Positions 1-10,007 are shown, counted from the first letter of the stretch. The stretch is 64,000 nucleotides of DNA from CAMPKL01 sp963817465 (GCA_963817465.1 CAWFOP010000003.1:176372-240371), one strand, 5' to 3'. Notes: a model not told the origin generated them from the sequence alone. Numbers and translations are program-made.

Positions 1-31
1 GTTCGAGAGCGCCCTGATCGATGCGCGGGAA

Positions 32-535
32 TCAGTTGCTGCGGTAGTTGGTGAACTGCATGTCGATGCCGAAGTCGCGATCGCGCAGCGCGGTCATCGT
101 CTGCTGCAGGTCGTCGCGCTTGGGCCCGGTGACGCGGACTTGGTCGCCTTGGATCGAGGCCTGCACCTTCTTGAGCTTGAGGTCTTTGATCGCCTTGACG
201 ATCTCGCGCGCTTTTTCGGTCGGGATGCCGACTTGCAGGTCGATCTCCTGCGTCACCGTGGCGCGCGCCGCCGGCTGCACCTTGCCGAACTGCAAGCTCT
301 TGATCGGCACCTTGCGCCGGACCAGCTTGGTCTCGAGGACGTCGACGACCTGCTTGAGGGTGTACTCGTCCTGGCTGCGGATCGTCAGCTTTGGGGCGGA
401 TTCGTCAAACTCGATCGAGCTGTCGGTGGTCTTGAGGTCGAAACGCGTCGAGACCTCCTTATTCGCCTGCTCGACGGCGTTGCGAACCTCCGTCAACTCG
501 ATCTCGGAAACGATGTCGAATGAATTCTGCGGCAT
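32..535 (-). CDS. yajQ: YajQ family nucleotide-binding protein
   Basis: This 167-residue protein matches the YajQ/DUF520 family over its whole length, which is the usual size for the family. It opens with MPQNSFDIVSEI and carries the typical segment STRFDLKTTDSSIEF near residue 30. Known family members bind cyclic di-GMP or nucleotides and act in the cytoplasm, but the role in this organism is not established. It is the first gene of a minus-strand block that also holds a response regulator, bamD and rpe. The gap to the response-regulator stop is about 20 bases, so cotranscription is plausible. Bases 1-31 hold no recognisable gene. Confidence 0.93.
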   Translation of the reverse strand: MPQNSFDIVSEIELTEVRNAVEQANKEVSTRFDLKTTDSSIEFDESAPKLTIRSQDEYTLKQVVDVLETKLVRRKVPIKSLQFGKVQPAARATVTQEIDLQVGIPTEKAREIVKAIKDLKLKKVQASIQGDQVRVTGPKRDDLQQTMTALRDRDFGIDMQFTNYRSN

Positions 536-557
536 AGGCGGCTAGCGGGCCGCGCGA

Positions 558-1307
558 TCAGTCTTGTTGTTGCAGGCGAGCGAGCACGCGTTCGGTCAAG
601 GCATCGACCAGAGACGGCATTGACGCCGACAAGACTTCGCGAACAGCCTCTCGCACCAGTGTCTCACGCCGAGCCTCTCGCTCGTCGGCCCCCAGCGCCT
701 CGAGCACGAGAGTGCTGAAGGGATCGTCGTCGTCGGGGGCGTCCGGCTCCGACGCCACGGCGGGTTCCGGCACGTCGAGGATCTCGGCGCCGGTCTCGTC
801 CAGTTGGTCGAGCACGGCCGTCGCGATCGCTTCCGGGTGAAACTCAGGCGCGCGCTCCTGCGACGACTGCGGCGGCGGTTCCGGCATCGGCGTCTGATCT
901 TCCGCGACCCGGCCCGGCTCGGGCGGCGTCGAAGACGGCTCCGGTTCGCCGGCCAGCGATTTGACGGTGTCGATCAGGGTGTAGGCGTCGAGCGGCTTAT
1001 GGAGCACGCCGTCCGACCCGGCTGCTTCGGCTTCAGACGAATCGAAAGGCTCGAGCGGCCCGGCCAGCAGAACCACCTTGACGCCCTCGAGCCGCGAGTC
1101 GTTCTTGATCCGCCGGCAAACCTCGAAGCCGCTCGGCCCCGGCATGCGCGTGTCGACCATCACCAGCGCGGGCCGGTGCTCCTCCAGGTACTGCAACGCT
1201 TCGTCGCCGTTGGAAACCGTGGCGACGTCGTAGCCTTCCTGGCTCAGGATTTGGCGACCCATCCGATGGGCATGGGGGTTGTCATCGGCGATGAGAATCA
1301 GGCTCAA
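558..1307 (-). CDS. Response regulator with long acidic C-terminal tail
   Basis: Residues 1-120 form a receiver domain with the acidic pair D8/D9, the phosphoacceptor Asp at about residue 52 (VDTRMPG) and the conserved Lys at about 104 (LHKPLD). The switch position that is usually Thr or Ser appears to be Ala (LLAGP, about residue 82). The rest, about 120-249, is a Pro/Glu/Asp-rich linker followed by a short amphipathic C-terminal helix (ALTERVLARLQQQ). There is no DNA-binding or enzymatic output domain. It is probably a single-domain-type regulator working through protein contacts. No cognate histidine kinase is visible nearby. Confidence 0.85.
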   Translation of the reverse strand: MSLILIADDNPHAHRMGRQILSQEGYDVATVSNGDEALQYLEEHRPALVMVDTRMPGPSGFEVCRRIKNDSRLEGVKVVLLAGPLEPFDSSEAEAAGSDGVLHKPLDAYTLIDTVKSLAGEPEPSSTPPEPGRVAEDQTPMPEPPPQSSQERAPEFHPEAIATAVLDQLDETGAEILDVPEPAVASEPDAPDDDDPFSTLVLEALGADEREARRETLVREAVREVLSASMPSLVDALTERVLARLQQQD

Positions 1308-1388
1308 GACTTCTCCCGGGGGAATTGCTACCGCCTTCCCCCACGAAGAGTTTAACCCGGAAGTCCTGATTCGGCTAGATGCCCGGCG

Positions 1389-2480
1389 CTACTGCGGCTT
1401 TTGGGCTTCGGGCGTCTGCTTGCTCTGTCGAGCGTCCGGTTCGGTGTCGAGCTTACTAGGGCCGTTGATCGTCTCGACCGACACATCGGCGGTCGGCGTA
1501 GTGGCCGTCGCGGCGGCCCGGATCCCGGGCGGCGTCGACGGCATCAACGTCGTCATCGACGGCTCGCCGACCTTCGCCGCCATCTTGAGATCGGGGCCGG
1601 TTCCGAAGATGCCGAACGTGCGCGCCATCGTGCCTTTGTGGTCGCGGTGCTCGATGTTGTAAGCGTTGACCTTATAGCGTTCCGGATCGGTTTCGGGGAT
1701 CGGCCGGTTCAGGGCTTGCAGCTTCGCTTTTGCGTCGTCGACCCAAGGGCTGAGCGGGTAGTCGCGAACGATGCGCGTGTAGGCGTCGACCATGTCGTCG
1801 GTGAATTGCTCGCCCATTTTTTCGTACGTCTCGCCGAGCGTCCACAACGCTTCATCGTTCCTGCTGTAGAGCGGATAGTGCTCCGTCATCGCCTGCAAAC
1901 GATTCGCGCCGGCGCGATAACTGCCCTTTTTTGTGTAGAACGAGCCCACGCGGAACTCCGCTTCGGCGATCACTTCTTGGACCTCGCGCAGGCGCTGCTC
2001 GGTCTCCTTGCGAAAGACCGTATTGGGCCACTGCAGCAGAACCTGGCGGCACTCCTGGTCCGCCCGGACGGCATGCGTGTTGTCGCGGTCCGGCTTGACC
2101 ATCTGCTCGTAGTGGATCTCGCAAATCTTGCGCTGCGACTCGGCCGCCTCTTCCATCGACGGGAAGAACGTGATGAAGTCCTTGTACTCCGCCTCGGCCT
2201 GGGCGAGCGCATGGCTGCTGCCCTCTTGGTACCAACTGTCGGCGATGGCGAGCTTCGCCTTGGCGAGGTATTCGCTGTCGGGATAGGTGTTAATCAGCGT
2301 CTGCAGAGTCAGCCGCGACACCTCGTACTTGTGCTTCTCGAGGTCGCCGATCGCCTGGTCGAACAGCACTTTGTCGGGCTGCTGCGAGTTGTTGCCGATA
2401 GGGTTATCGTAGGGCGTCTTGCCGCAGCCCATAAGCAGGGAGAACGCAGAGATTCCCAAGCAGATTCTAAGGCGATTCAT
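1389..2480 (-). CDS. bamD: Outer membrane assembly lipoprotein BamD
   Basis: The protein starts with a lipoprotein signal and a lipobox ending LLMGC (Cys at residue 19). The body, about residues 35-270, consists of tetratricopeptide-like helices typical of BamD/YfiO (for example TLINTYPDSEYLAKAKLAIA and DAYTRIVRDYPLSPW). BamD works in the periplasm as part of the Bam machine that inserts beta-barrel proteins into the outer membrane. At 363 residues it is longer than the proteobacterial protein because of a low-complexity Thr/Pro/Ala C-terminal extension from about residue 285. It lies 24 bases downstream of rpe on the same strand. Confidence 0.9.
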   Translation of the reverse strand: MNRLRICLGISAFSLLMGCGKTPYDNPIGNNSQQPDKVLFDQAIGDLEKHKYEVSRLTLQTLINTYPDSEYLAKAKLAIADSWYQEGSSHALAQAEAEYKDFITFFPSMEEAAESQRKICEIHYEQMVKPDRDNTHAVRADQECRQVLLQWPNTVFRKETEQRLREVQEVIAEAEFRVGSFYTKKGSYRAGANRLQAMTEHYPLYSRNDEALWTLGETYEKMGEQFTDDMVDAYTRIVRDYPLSPWVDDAKAKLQALNRPIPETDPERYKVNAYNIEHRDHKGTMARTFGIFGTGPDLKMAAKVGEPSMTTLMPSTPPGIRAAATATTPTADVSVETINGPSKLDTEPDARQSKQTPEAQKPQ

Positions 2481-2504
2481 ATGGCGGTCTCAGTCGTCTG
2501 ATCT

Positions 2505-3179
2505 TCAAGCTTGGAGCGAATGTGCCAGCTCCATTCGCTCTCTCATGGATTTTACGGCTTGGCCGGGGTCCGGGGTTCCGAAAATGCTCGAACCGGCCAC
2601 GAGAATGTCCGCTCCGGCACGTACCAGCGCGGCTGCGTTGCCCGCCTCGACGCCGCCGTCGACCTCGATGCGGTAGCTGTAACGGCGCTCGCTGCGCAGC
2701 CGATCCAGGTGCGCGATCTTGTCGAAGGCGACCGGCAGAAACTTCTGCCCGCCGAAGCCCGGGTTGACGCTCATCACCAGCACCAGGTCAACCATGTCGA
2801 GCACGTGCTGCAGCGTCTCGACCGGAGTCGCGGGGTTGATGACGACGCCCGCGCCGACGCCGCTGTCCTTGATGAGCTGCAGGCTGCGGTTCAGATGCGG
2901 GCAGACTTCCTGGTGAATCGAGATGTTCCGCGCGCCCGCCTCGACGAAGGCCTCGATGTAGGAGTCGGGGTCTTCGATCATCAGATGGCAATCAAGGAAC
3001 AAGTCGGTCGCCTTGTGCAGCGACTTGACGACGGGCGGGCCAAGGCTGATGTTGGGCACGAAATGGCCGTCCATCACATCGCAATGGATGATCTTGGCGC
3101 CGGCGCGCTCGACGGCCTCGACTTGCTCGCCGAGGCGGGCAAAATCAGCCGCGAGGATCGATGGAGCGAGCTCGGCCAT
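2505..3179 (-). CDS. rpe: Ribulose-phosphate 3-epimerase
   Basis: This 224-residue TIM-barrel enzyme interconverts ribulose 5-phosphate and xylulose 5-phosphate in the pentose phosphate pathway. Signature segments are present in order: HCDVMDGHFVPNISLGPPVV near residue 33, MSVNPGFGGQKF near residue 137 and EVDGGV near residue 172, covering the metal and phosphate-binding loops. Length is normal for the family and both ends fit. It is probably the first gene of the minus-strand block ending at yajQ, since the next gene upstream is divergent. Confidence 0.95.
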   Translation of the reverse strand: MAELAPSILAADFARLGEQVEAVERAGAKIIHCDVMDGHFVPNISLGPPVVKSLHKATDLFLDCHLMIEDPDSYIEAFVEAGARNISIHQEVCPHLNRSLQLIKDSGVGAGVVINPATPVETLQHVLDMVDLVLVMSVNPGFGGQKFLPVAFDKIAHLDRLRSERRYSYRIEVDGGVEAGNAAALVRAGADILVAGSSIFGTPDPGQAVKSMRERMELAHSLQA

Positions 3180-3443
3180 TCAAATCAACAGTATAACGAG
3201 GCGTGCGGCGCCGCGAGCTCGAGCAGTTCCGGAGGGGCGATGTGACATTCGCCCCGGCCGGAAGGCCCGCCTCGAGGACGAACAACATTGCACCGCATTT
3301 CATCGCGCATTTCATCGAACAATGCCGCCTTCCGGGGAAACGACGGGACGAGCAGGTGAATCGCTTCGGCGACGCGCGGCGCAACCCGCTGACGGGCGCC
3401 TTCGATCCGACTCGCCCGTCAGAGACAGGGATATGGACGGGGA

Positions 3444-3449
3444 TATAAT
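3444..3449 (+). promoter_or_regulatory. Perfect -10 box (TATAAT) just upstream of the DUF1592 gene
   Basis: A consensus TATAAT lies 11 bases before the ATG at 3461, so transcription would begin only a few bases before the start codon. That would give a very short leader or a leaderless message. No good -35 box is visible at the proper spacing, so the call rests on the hexamer and its position. Confidence 0.3.
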
Positions 3450-3460
3450 CGTTGCGGCGC

Positions 3461-5380
3461 ATGCACCGGCCAAGCACACGTTTCGGCGTCGTATTTTTCG
3501 CCATTGGCGCCGTTGTGTGCTGCTCCGCCCCCGCGTTGGCCCAAAGCGACGGCCCGTATACCGGGGAGCAGGGCCGCCGCTTCCTCGCCGGCTACTGCCA
3601 AGCGTGCCATCAGGGCGAGTCCCCGGCGGGCGGATTCCACGCCGACCAGCTCGGCTCGATCGAATCCTTTCGCACCCATCCCGACCAGTGGACACGCCTG
3701 GTCGCGCGTGTCTCGAACAGCGAGATGCCGCCCAAGGGCGCGCCGGCGCCCGACGCCGACGAGCGCGTGCGCTTCGTCGCCTGGGTCGAAGCGACCTGGC
3801 GCAGCCAAGCCTGCGCCGCCTCGCTCGAGCCCCCGCCGGCCATGATGCGGCGCCTGAACCGCGACGAATACAGCGCCACGATTCGCGACCTGTTCGACCT
3901 GCAAATCGACGTCAGCGAGATGTTCCCGGTCGACGGTCCCGGCGGCGAAGGCTTCGATAACGCCGCCGAAACCCTGTTCCTCTCGCCGCTGCATTCGGAA
4001 AAGTATCTCGAAGCGGCCAAGTTCATCCTCGACGCCGCCTCCAAGGAATACAAGTCGCGAGAGAAGATCTTCGTGGCCGAGCCCGGGCCCGGCGTCACGG
4101 AAGACGCCGCCGCGCGCAAGATCTTGGCCACGTTCTTGCCGCAGGCCTTTCGACGCCCGGTGAACGAAGATACGGTCGAGGCGTACGTCGACCTCTTCCG
4201 TCGCGCCCGCAAGCAGGGCCGTGACTTCGAACCGGCGATTTTCTTCTCCCTGCGCGCGGCCCTGGTCTCGCCGCTGTTCCTGTTTCACCTGGATCCGGCC
4301 GAAGGCGGACCCGAGCTGCGGCAATACGCCTTGGCCTCGCGCTTCTCCTATTTCCTGTGGGGCGGCATGCCCGACGAGCTGCTGTTCGACATCGCCGCCG
4401 CCGGCAAGATGGACGACCCGGCGGTGCTGCGGCGCCTGGTGCCGCGCATGTTGCGCGACGACCGCGCTCTCGAGTTCTCGACGCGCTTCGTCGAGCAATG
4501 GCTGCGCACGCGCGAGCTCGAAAACGGTCACGGTCCCGACGCCGAGCTTTTCCCCGAATACGCCAACGACGCGGAGCTGCGCTCGGACATCATCCTGCAG
4601 CCGGTCTTCTTCTTCCGCGAAGTGTTCCGCGAAAACCGCTCGCTGATCGACTTTCTCGACTCCGACGGGACGATCCTGACCAAGGGGCTCATCGAGCACA
4701 TGAACCTCGGCCTCGAAAAGAAGGAGGACGGCAAGAACCCCAATTGGATGGATCTGCCCGAGGGCTCGAACCGCGGCGGCCTGCTGAGCATGCCCGCCGT
4801 GCTGGCTGTCTCGTCGCACCCCTACCGCACCAGCCCGGTGCTGCGCGGGGCGTGGATTCTCGACTCCATTTTGGGTACGCCGCCGCCCCCGCCGCCGCCC
4901 GACGTTCCGGCGCTGAAGGAACCCAAGGCCGGCGAGCCGCCGAAGTCGGTTCGCGAGATGCTGGCGCAGCACAGCGCCAATCCCGTCTGCGCAAATTGTC
5001 ATAAACGGATTGACCCGCTGGGGTTTGCGCTGGACAATTATGATGTGGTCGGACGCTGGCGCGACGAAGACGCCGGCAAGCCGGTCGACGCGGAGGGCGA
5101 GCTCCCCGACGGTACGCGCATCAAGGGTCCTGCCGGACTCAAGAAAGCGCTGATCGCCCGCAAGGAGCTTTTCCTTCGGAACTTGACGAAACGGATGTTG
5201 GGTTATGCTCTCGGGCGCGGCTTAACGCCCGCCGACGCCTGCGCGGTCGAGACGATTCTCGATCGCGTCGAAGAGCAAGACGACAAAGCCTGGGCGCTGG
5301 TTCGAGAAATTGCGCTGAGCGAGCCGTTCCTCTCCCCAAGGGCGGCCGCGAAGCTTGATGTCGCAGAGAAGAGAAGATGA
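3461..5380 (+). CDS. Secreted DUF1592-family haem protein (DUF1587/1592/1588/1585)
   Basis: I chose the ATG at 3461 because it starts a clean signal peptide ending ALAQ; a TTG nine bases earlier is possible. After the signal peptide comes a cytochrome c motif CQACH (residues 46-50). The multi-DUF architecture typical of Planctomycetes, Verrucomicrobia and Acidobacteria follows: RRLNRDEYSATIRDLF (DUF1587-like), the central DUF1592 region, RGGLLSMPAVLAV (DUF1588-like) and a C-terminal DUF1585 region. A second CXXCH, CANCHKRIDPLGFALDNYD, lies near residue 510. The biochemical function is unknown; two haem sites suggest extracytoplasmic redox chemistry. Its stop overlaps the start of the DUF1552 gene (ATGA), so the pair is translationally coupled. 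Confidence 0.85.
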   Translation: MHRPSTRFGVVFFAIGAVVCCSAPALAQSDGPYTGEQGRRFLAGYCQACHQGESPAGGFHADQLGSIESFRTHPDQWTRLVARVSNSEMPPKGAPAPDADERVRFVAWVEATWRSQACAASLEPPPAMMRRLNRDEYSATIRDLFDLQIDVSEMFPVDGPGGEGFDNAAETLFLSPLHSEKYLEAAKFILDAASKEYKSREKIFVAEPGPGVTEDAAARKILATFLPQAFRRPVNEDTVEAYVDLFRRARKQGRDFEPAIFFSLRAALVSPLFLFHLDPAEGGPELRQYALASRFSYFLWGGMPDELLFDIAAAGKMDDPAVLRRLVPRMLRDDRALEFSTRFVEQWLRTRELENGHGPDAELFPEYANDAELRSDIILQPVFFFREVFRENRSLIDFLDSDGTILTKGLIEHMNLGLEKKEDGKNPNWMDLPEGSNRGGLLSMPAVLAVSSHPYRTSPVLRGAWILDSILGTPPPPPPPDVPALKEPKAGEPPKSVREMLAQHSANPVCANCHKRIDPLGFALDNYDVVGRWRDEDAGKPVDAEGELPDGTRIKGPAGLKKALIARKELFLRNLTKRMLGYALGRGLTPADACAVETILDRVEEQDDKAWALVREIALSEPFLSPRAAAKLDVAEKRR

Positions 5381-6725
5381 ACCTGATCCGCACCCGACCT
5401 CTCTCGCGCCGAACGCTGTTGCGCGGCGCCGGCGTTGCGCTCGGCCTGCCCTGGCTCGAAGCGATGGCGCCGTCCATCGGCCGCGCCGCGACAGCGCAGA
5501 GCAGGCCGGTGCGCATGGCGGCGCTGTACATGCCCAACGGCGCCTACCCGCCGACCTGGACCCCCGACGCCAAGGGCCGCGACTTCGTGCTGCCTTACTC
5601 GCTCGACCCGCTCACCGATCTGCGCGACGAAGATCGTCGTCCTCAGCAATCTGTGGAACGAGCAATCGAAAGACGGCGACGGGCACTACGTCAAGGAATC
5701 CGCGATCCTCACCTGCTCGCGCATCAAGAAAACGCAAGGCGCGGACCTGCGCAATGGAGTTTCGGTCGACCAGGTCGCGGCCCAGCAGGTCGGCCATCTC
5801 ACTCCCCTGCCCTCGCTCGAGTTGGGCGTCACGCCGGTGGCCGTCGGCAACGACGCCGTCGTCGGCTACACGCGGGTCTACGGTTCGCACATTTCTTGGA
5901 GCTCGCCCACCACGCCGCTGGCGCGCGAGCTCAGTCCTCACGCCGTCTACGAGCGGCTCTACCGGGCGTCCCACGGCAGCGGGGGCGATGAGGCCAAGCT
6001 CGACTCGCTGCTGCTCGACCGCGTGCTCGACGACGCCAAGTCGCTGCGCGACCCGCATCGGCTCGGAGGACAAGGTCCGCCTCGACGAGTATCTCTCCGT
6101 GATGCGCTCGCTCGAAGAGCGCATCGAGCGCTCGAGCGACCCCGCGCGCAACGCCTGGAAGCCGCTCGCGGAACTTCCCGCCTCCGCGCCGACCGAACAC
6201 CCGCAGAGCCATCTCGAGCACTGCCGCCTGATGCTCGACATGATCGCCGTGGCCTTCCAGACCGACACCACGCGCATCAGCACCTTCATGTTCGGCAACG
6301 CGGTGAGCAACGTCAGCTTCCGCTTCCTCGAAGGCTGCACCGCCGGCCATCACGACGTCTCGCACCATAAGGACGAGGCCGACAAGCTCGGCGAATACCA
6401 GATCATCAACCGCTGGCACGTCGAGCAGTACGCCTACTTCCTGCGCCGGCTCTCCGAGCTGAAGGAAGGCGAGTCGAGCGTGCTCGACAACTCGATGGTC
6501 CTGTTCGCCTCGGCGCTCGCCGACGGCAACAAGCACGACCCGCATCATCTGCCCATCCTGCTCGGCGGACGCGGCGGCGGACGCATCGACACGGGACAGC
6601 ACCTGGTCTACGGCGAGGATCACCCCCTGGCGGACCTGTACGTCTCGATGCTCGACGCCTTCGGAACTCCGGTCGACCGCTTCGGCGACAGCAAAGGCCC
6701 GCTGCCCGGCCTGCTGCACACATAA
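5377..6725 (+). CDS. DUF1552 protein, Tat-type signal, two apparent frame breaks
   Basis: Three overlapping reading frames join into one DUF1552 protein of about 449 residues. The N-terminus has a Tat-like motif (SRRTLLRGAG) and reads to about 5628, where one extra base in GACGAAG moves the frame (continuing KIVVLSNLWNEQSKDGDG). A second extra base in a CCC run at about 6053 leads into GSEDKVRLDEYLSVMRSLE. The C-terminal part has the expected HHDVSHHKDEADKL and GDSKGPLPGLLH. Function is unknown; DUF1552 genes nearly always follow DUF1592 genes, as here. Removing one base at each site restores a full-length protein, so sequence error is more likely than a dead gene. Confidence 0.75.
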
Positions 6726-6833
6726 GCCCGTGGACACCCCACGAAAACAACCGCGAAGCTCGAGCCCCGACCGTAAGAGCTGTGTGAAAACGAGATGCTC
6801 GTGTTGAGCCCCCAAAGGCGGAGCAACGAACAG

Positions 6834-6860
6834 CCCGGATCGAGCGGAGCGGAATCCGGG
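6834..6860. repeat. REP-like imperfect hairpin
   Basis: CCCGGAT at 6834-6840 pairs with ATCCGGG at 6854-6860 around a GC-rich loop (CGAGCGGAGCGGA). The look, CCCGGAT...GCGGA..ATCCGGG, resembles extragenic palindromes scattered through many bacterial genomes. Confidence 0.5.
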
Positions 6861-6912
6861 GATCGACTGGACGGAAAGTATTGGAAAGATTATCTTGGAT
6901 CGCGCTTTAAGA

Positions 6913-6941
6913 CCCCGGGTTCCGCTACGCTCCACCCGGGG
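6913..6941. repeat. Perfect 8-bp-arm hairpin, REP-like
   Basis: CCCCGGGT at 6913-6920 is perfectly complementary to ACCCGGGG at 6934-6941. The loop TCCGCTACGCTCC resembles the reverse complement of the loop of the hairpin 80 bases upstream, so the two form an inverted pair of similar elements. Confidence 0.5.
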
Positions 6942-7067
6942 CTATCAATTGCTTCGTCCTCCGGACGAGGTCGCGCCGGCGTTTTCACACAGACTCGTAA
7001 GGGAGGGGTTTTTCGGCCAACCCGCCTACTCACGGGCGCGGCTCGCTCTTCGCGATTAGCAATCCGC

Positions 7068-7512
7068 TTGCAGACCGTCGTCTTGACCCTATTGCTCGCC
7101 ACACCGCTGGCGGCGATCGACCTCAGCGGCACATGGATGGGCCTGATCGAGAGGCGCGGGCCGCCGCCCGGCGAGCGACATCGCCTTTCAGCTCGTCCAA
7201 GACGGCGACAAGCTCGGCGGCAAGCTCTACCGCAACAACGGCGCCGGCAGTCCGATCCTCGAAGGCGACATAGCGGGCGACAAGGTGCGTTTCAGCATCG
7301 AGGCCCGCGAGCAGACCGGCAATCAGATCAACATCGTGCTCTACCGCTTCGACGGCCGCATCGTCGACGGCGGCATCGAGCTGACCCGCGAGCGCGCGGC
7401 CGCCCGCGACGCCGTCAGCGGCGTCGAAATCCCCGTCCGCCGCCCCGACGAAACCGACGAGCAAGACCACGACCGCCGCTTCCGCAGCTTCCGCCTCGAA
7501 CGCCTCCTTTAG
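7068..7512 (+). CDS. Small secreted protein of unknown function, one frame break
   Basis: A TTG at 7068 starts a signal peptide (MQTVVLTLLLATPLAAID) followed by LSGTWMGLIERRG. Near 7160-7170 the reading shifts by one extra base into DIAFQLVQDGDKLGGKLY, which continues to a stop at 7512. The product of about 147 residues resembles small acidobacterial secreted proteins that have a lipocalin-like or GTW-type beta sheet and often sit beside larger secreted enzymes. I do not know the function. The start is uncertain because there is no good ribosome binding site; the rejoining point is clear only to within about 20 bases. Confidence 0.5.
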
Positions 7513-7612
7513 GAGCCTCCATCTAAAAACGGTCCAATTCGGGCCCGCTTTCGCGTCAGCGGCGCCCGCCCGACGCCGCCTTAAGCCGCTTGTCTTTAGG
7601 TGACCGTTCAAT

Positions 7613-7628
7613 CTATTGAAAACAATAG
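7613..7628. promoter_or_regulatory. Operator-like dyad upstream of the winged-helix regulator
   Basis: CTATTG and CAATAG form a perfect 6-base inverted repeat separated by AAAA. It lies in an unusually AT-rich patch about 35 bases upstream of the predicted -35 box of the gene at 7722. An operator is plausible, possibly for autoregulation; there is no direct evidence. Confidence 0.3.
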
Positions 7629-7659
7629 TTTTAAGAACAAATGCGACCGGCCTAACAGC

Positions 7660-7690
7660 TTGCAAATTAACCCACTCTCGGTGATATACT
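7660..7690 (+). promoter_or_regulatory. Sigma70-type promoter for the winged-helix/TolB gene
   Basis: TTGCAA at 7660-7665 and TATACT at 7685-7690 are separated by 19 bases, close to the sigma70 pattern. The predicted transcript would start near 7697, about 25 bases before the ATG at 7722. Confidence 0.4.
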
Positions 7691-7721
7691 CGCCGCGGCG
7701 CCGACGGTATACGCCCGAATC

Positions 7722-9982
7722 ATGTCGGTCTCAAACGGTCACGGCTACCGCATCCGCTTCGGCGCATACGAGGCGGACCTGCGGTCGGGCGAGTTGCGGC
7801 GGGGCGGGCTCAAGCTCAGGCTTCAGCCCCAACCCTTCCGCATCCTGGCGACCCTGCTCCAGAACCCCGGCGAAGTCGTCACCCGCGAACAACTGCTCGC
7901 CGAGCTTTGGCCGGAAGGGACCCACGTCGAATTCGACCTGAGCCTCAACGCGGCCGTCAAGAAATTGCGCCGCTCGCTCGGCGACAGTGCGCAGCATCCG
8001 CGCTTCATCGAAACGCTCCCGCGCATCGGCTACCGCTTCGTCTTCCCGGTGGAACGGATCGCCCTGGAAACCGCGGACGACACGACGTCCTCCGTACCCG
8101 ACGCCGTCGATACCGATGCCGCGCCGGCGCGACCGCTCCGATGGGCTCTGATCGCCGCCACCGCCGGGCTAGCCATCGCCGCCGGCGCTTTGACGGGAGT
8201 CTTCTCGGGCGACGCTTGGCGCGCCCTCACGGCCACCGGTCAGCGCTCCGAAGAGATGTTGTTCGCCTACCGGTTTTTTCTCGGCTCGCGGGCTTCTCCC
8301 GACGGCTCGATGGTCGCCTACCGTGACGCGGAAACCGCGCATCTTTGGATCGTCGACCTCCACACCGGCGAGCGGCGCGAGCTGATCGCCGACTGGGTCT
8401 CCAGCGTAGTGGCCTGGTCGCGCGACAGCCGGCGCATCGCCTTCGTCAAACTCGGCGATCCGCCGGGCGGCCTCGAGATCGTCGAGGTCGCGACGGGCGC
8501 CCGAACCCGCATCCCCACCGACCCCGTTCAGCGCGTGGTCGCCTGGGACTGGACCGCCGACGGGCGTCTGGTCTGCACCGCCCGTTCGAAAGACAACCCG
8601 CGGATTCGGCTCGTCGGGTTTTTGTCGCTCGACGACCAAGTTTTGACTTACATCCGCGAAGTGCCGCAACGAGCGAACACTTTTGCGCTGTCTCCCGATC
8701 AGCGATTCATCGTCTACTCGGAACGCATCGCCCCCACCGAGACCAACCCGGCGGTGCAGTCCGACATTCGCCTCATTCCGGTCAACGGCGACGGCCCGAT
8801 CGTGACGTTGTCCGATCATCCCGATCCGGATCTCTATCCCTTCTGGTCGCCCGACGGACGCCGCGTGCTTGTTTGGGCGCGACATGAATCAGGGCCCCGA
8901 GAGCGCCCTCTGGGCCGTCGATATCGACCCGGCTACCGGCGAGGCGCCTACACCCGCCCGTCAAGCTTGCGGGGCTGGGGCCCTCAACGATTGCGCTCGT
9001 TCCCAGCGCGTCCCCGACGGGAGACATCTTCATTTCACGCAGGTCTTCGGGAGACGACTCGATCCAGCTCCTGAAAGTCGAACCCCAAACGGGCGCGCCG
9101 TTGGGAGAGCCCGAGTCGACGCTTCCGTTTTCCGGCGATCCGAGCTGGTCCGACGACGGCAAGTGGCTGCGATATCGCTCGCGTACCGTCCTCTCCGGCT
9201 TGAGAGACCTGGCGGCGATGAACTTCATCGAACGCAATATCGAAACAGGCGAGGAGCGCTTCGTCGAGCAGCGCAAGGTGAAAGTGTCGCCGCCGCCTTG
9301 GCACTACTCCGAATCGCGGGACGGGGGTTTCGCGGTCTTCGCCGATCGCGACGGCCACACCATCCATCGTGAGTACTTCGCGACAAAAGTAAGAGACGAA
9401 TTGTTCACGACCGAGGAGCCCGTCAGCGGTCTGCTCGCCTTCCGCGACGGACGAGAAATCCTGTTCTCCACCCACTCGGAAGGTCGCGACATTCACCCGA
9501 TCAAGGCGCTGCGGCTCAGCGACGGCCATGTTCGCGACATCGGAGTCAGTCGCGTGCCGCCGCAATGGGAGGTTTCTCCCAACGACGACGAGGTCGCGTT
9601 GGGCGACCTGAATTGCTTGGTTATTTTGCACCGATCCGGAGGCAAGGCCCAGGAGCTGGCGTGCGCCTCCCCCGCCCGGCTGCCGACTCCCGGGAAATAT
9701 CCCGGCGTGCGCGTCATGTACGTCTGGTGGACCGATTTGATGCCGTCGTGGTCGCCCGACGGAACCAAGATCGTCTGGACCGTCGGCATCGAGGAAAAGC
9801 GCCTCGTCGAGTTATGGATCATCGACCGCCTGACCGGCTCCCATCAGGTCGGCTGGTCGGGCGCGGAAGACTTCTATACGATTCCGCGTCAGCCGGCCTG
9901 GTCGCCCGCCGGAGACTACATCGCTTTTGCCATCAATCGCTATCACAACAACGAGGTATGGGTCTTGAGGGGATTGCTGTAG
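7722..9982 (+). CDS. Membrane-anchored winged-helix regulator with TolB-like propeller, two frame breaks
   Basis: Residues about 10-105 form an OmpR/CadC-type winged helix (ending RFIETLPRIGYRFVFPV). A transmembrane helix follows near residues 145-165, and the rest is a TolB/WD40-like beta-propeller with repeated SPDG-type blades. This is a common acidobacterial sensor-regulator design in which the propeller sits outside the membrane. One extra base near 8890 (GGGCCCC) and another near 8955 (CCCGCCC) split the frame. Corrected, it reads through ESALWAVDIDPATGEAPTP and PVKLAGLGPSTIALV to FAINRYHNNEVWVLRG, about 753 residues. The adjacent downstream TonB receptor gene, 25 bases on, is the obvious regulatory target. 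Confidence 0.8.
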
Positions 9983-10007
9983 ACGAGCTCCAACAGGAGG
10001 CGAGCGC

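Larger units (their letters stand above)
6726..7067 (+). other. Gap with two GC-rich hairpins, no gene
   Basis: This stretch between the DUF1552 gene and the small secreted protein has no convincing coding sequence. It contains two GC-rich inverted repeats, listed separately, which could act as transcription end points for the upstream pair or be copies of a dispersed repeat. Confidence 0.5.
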
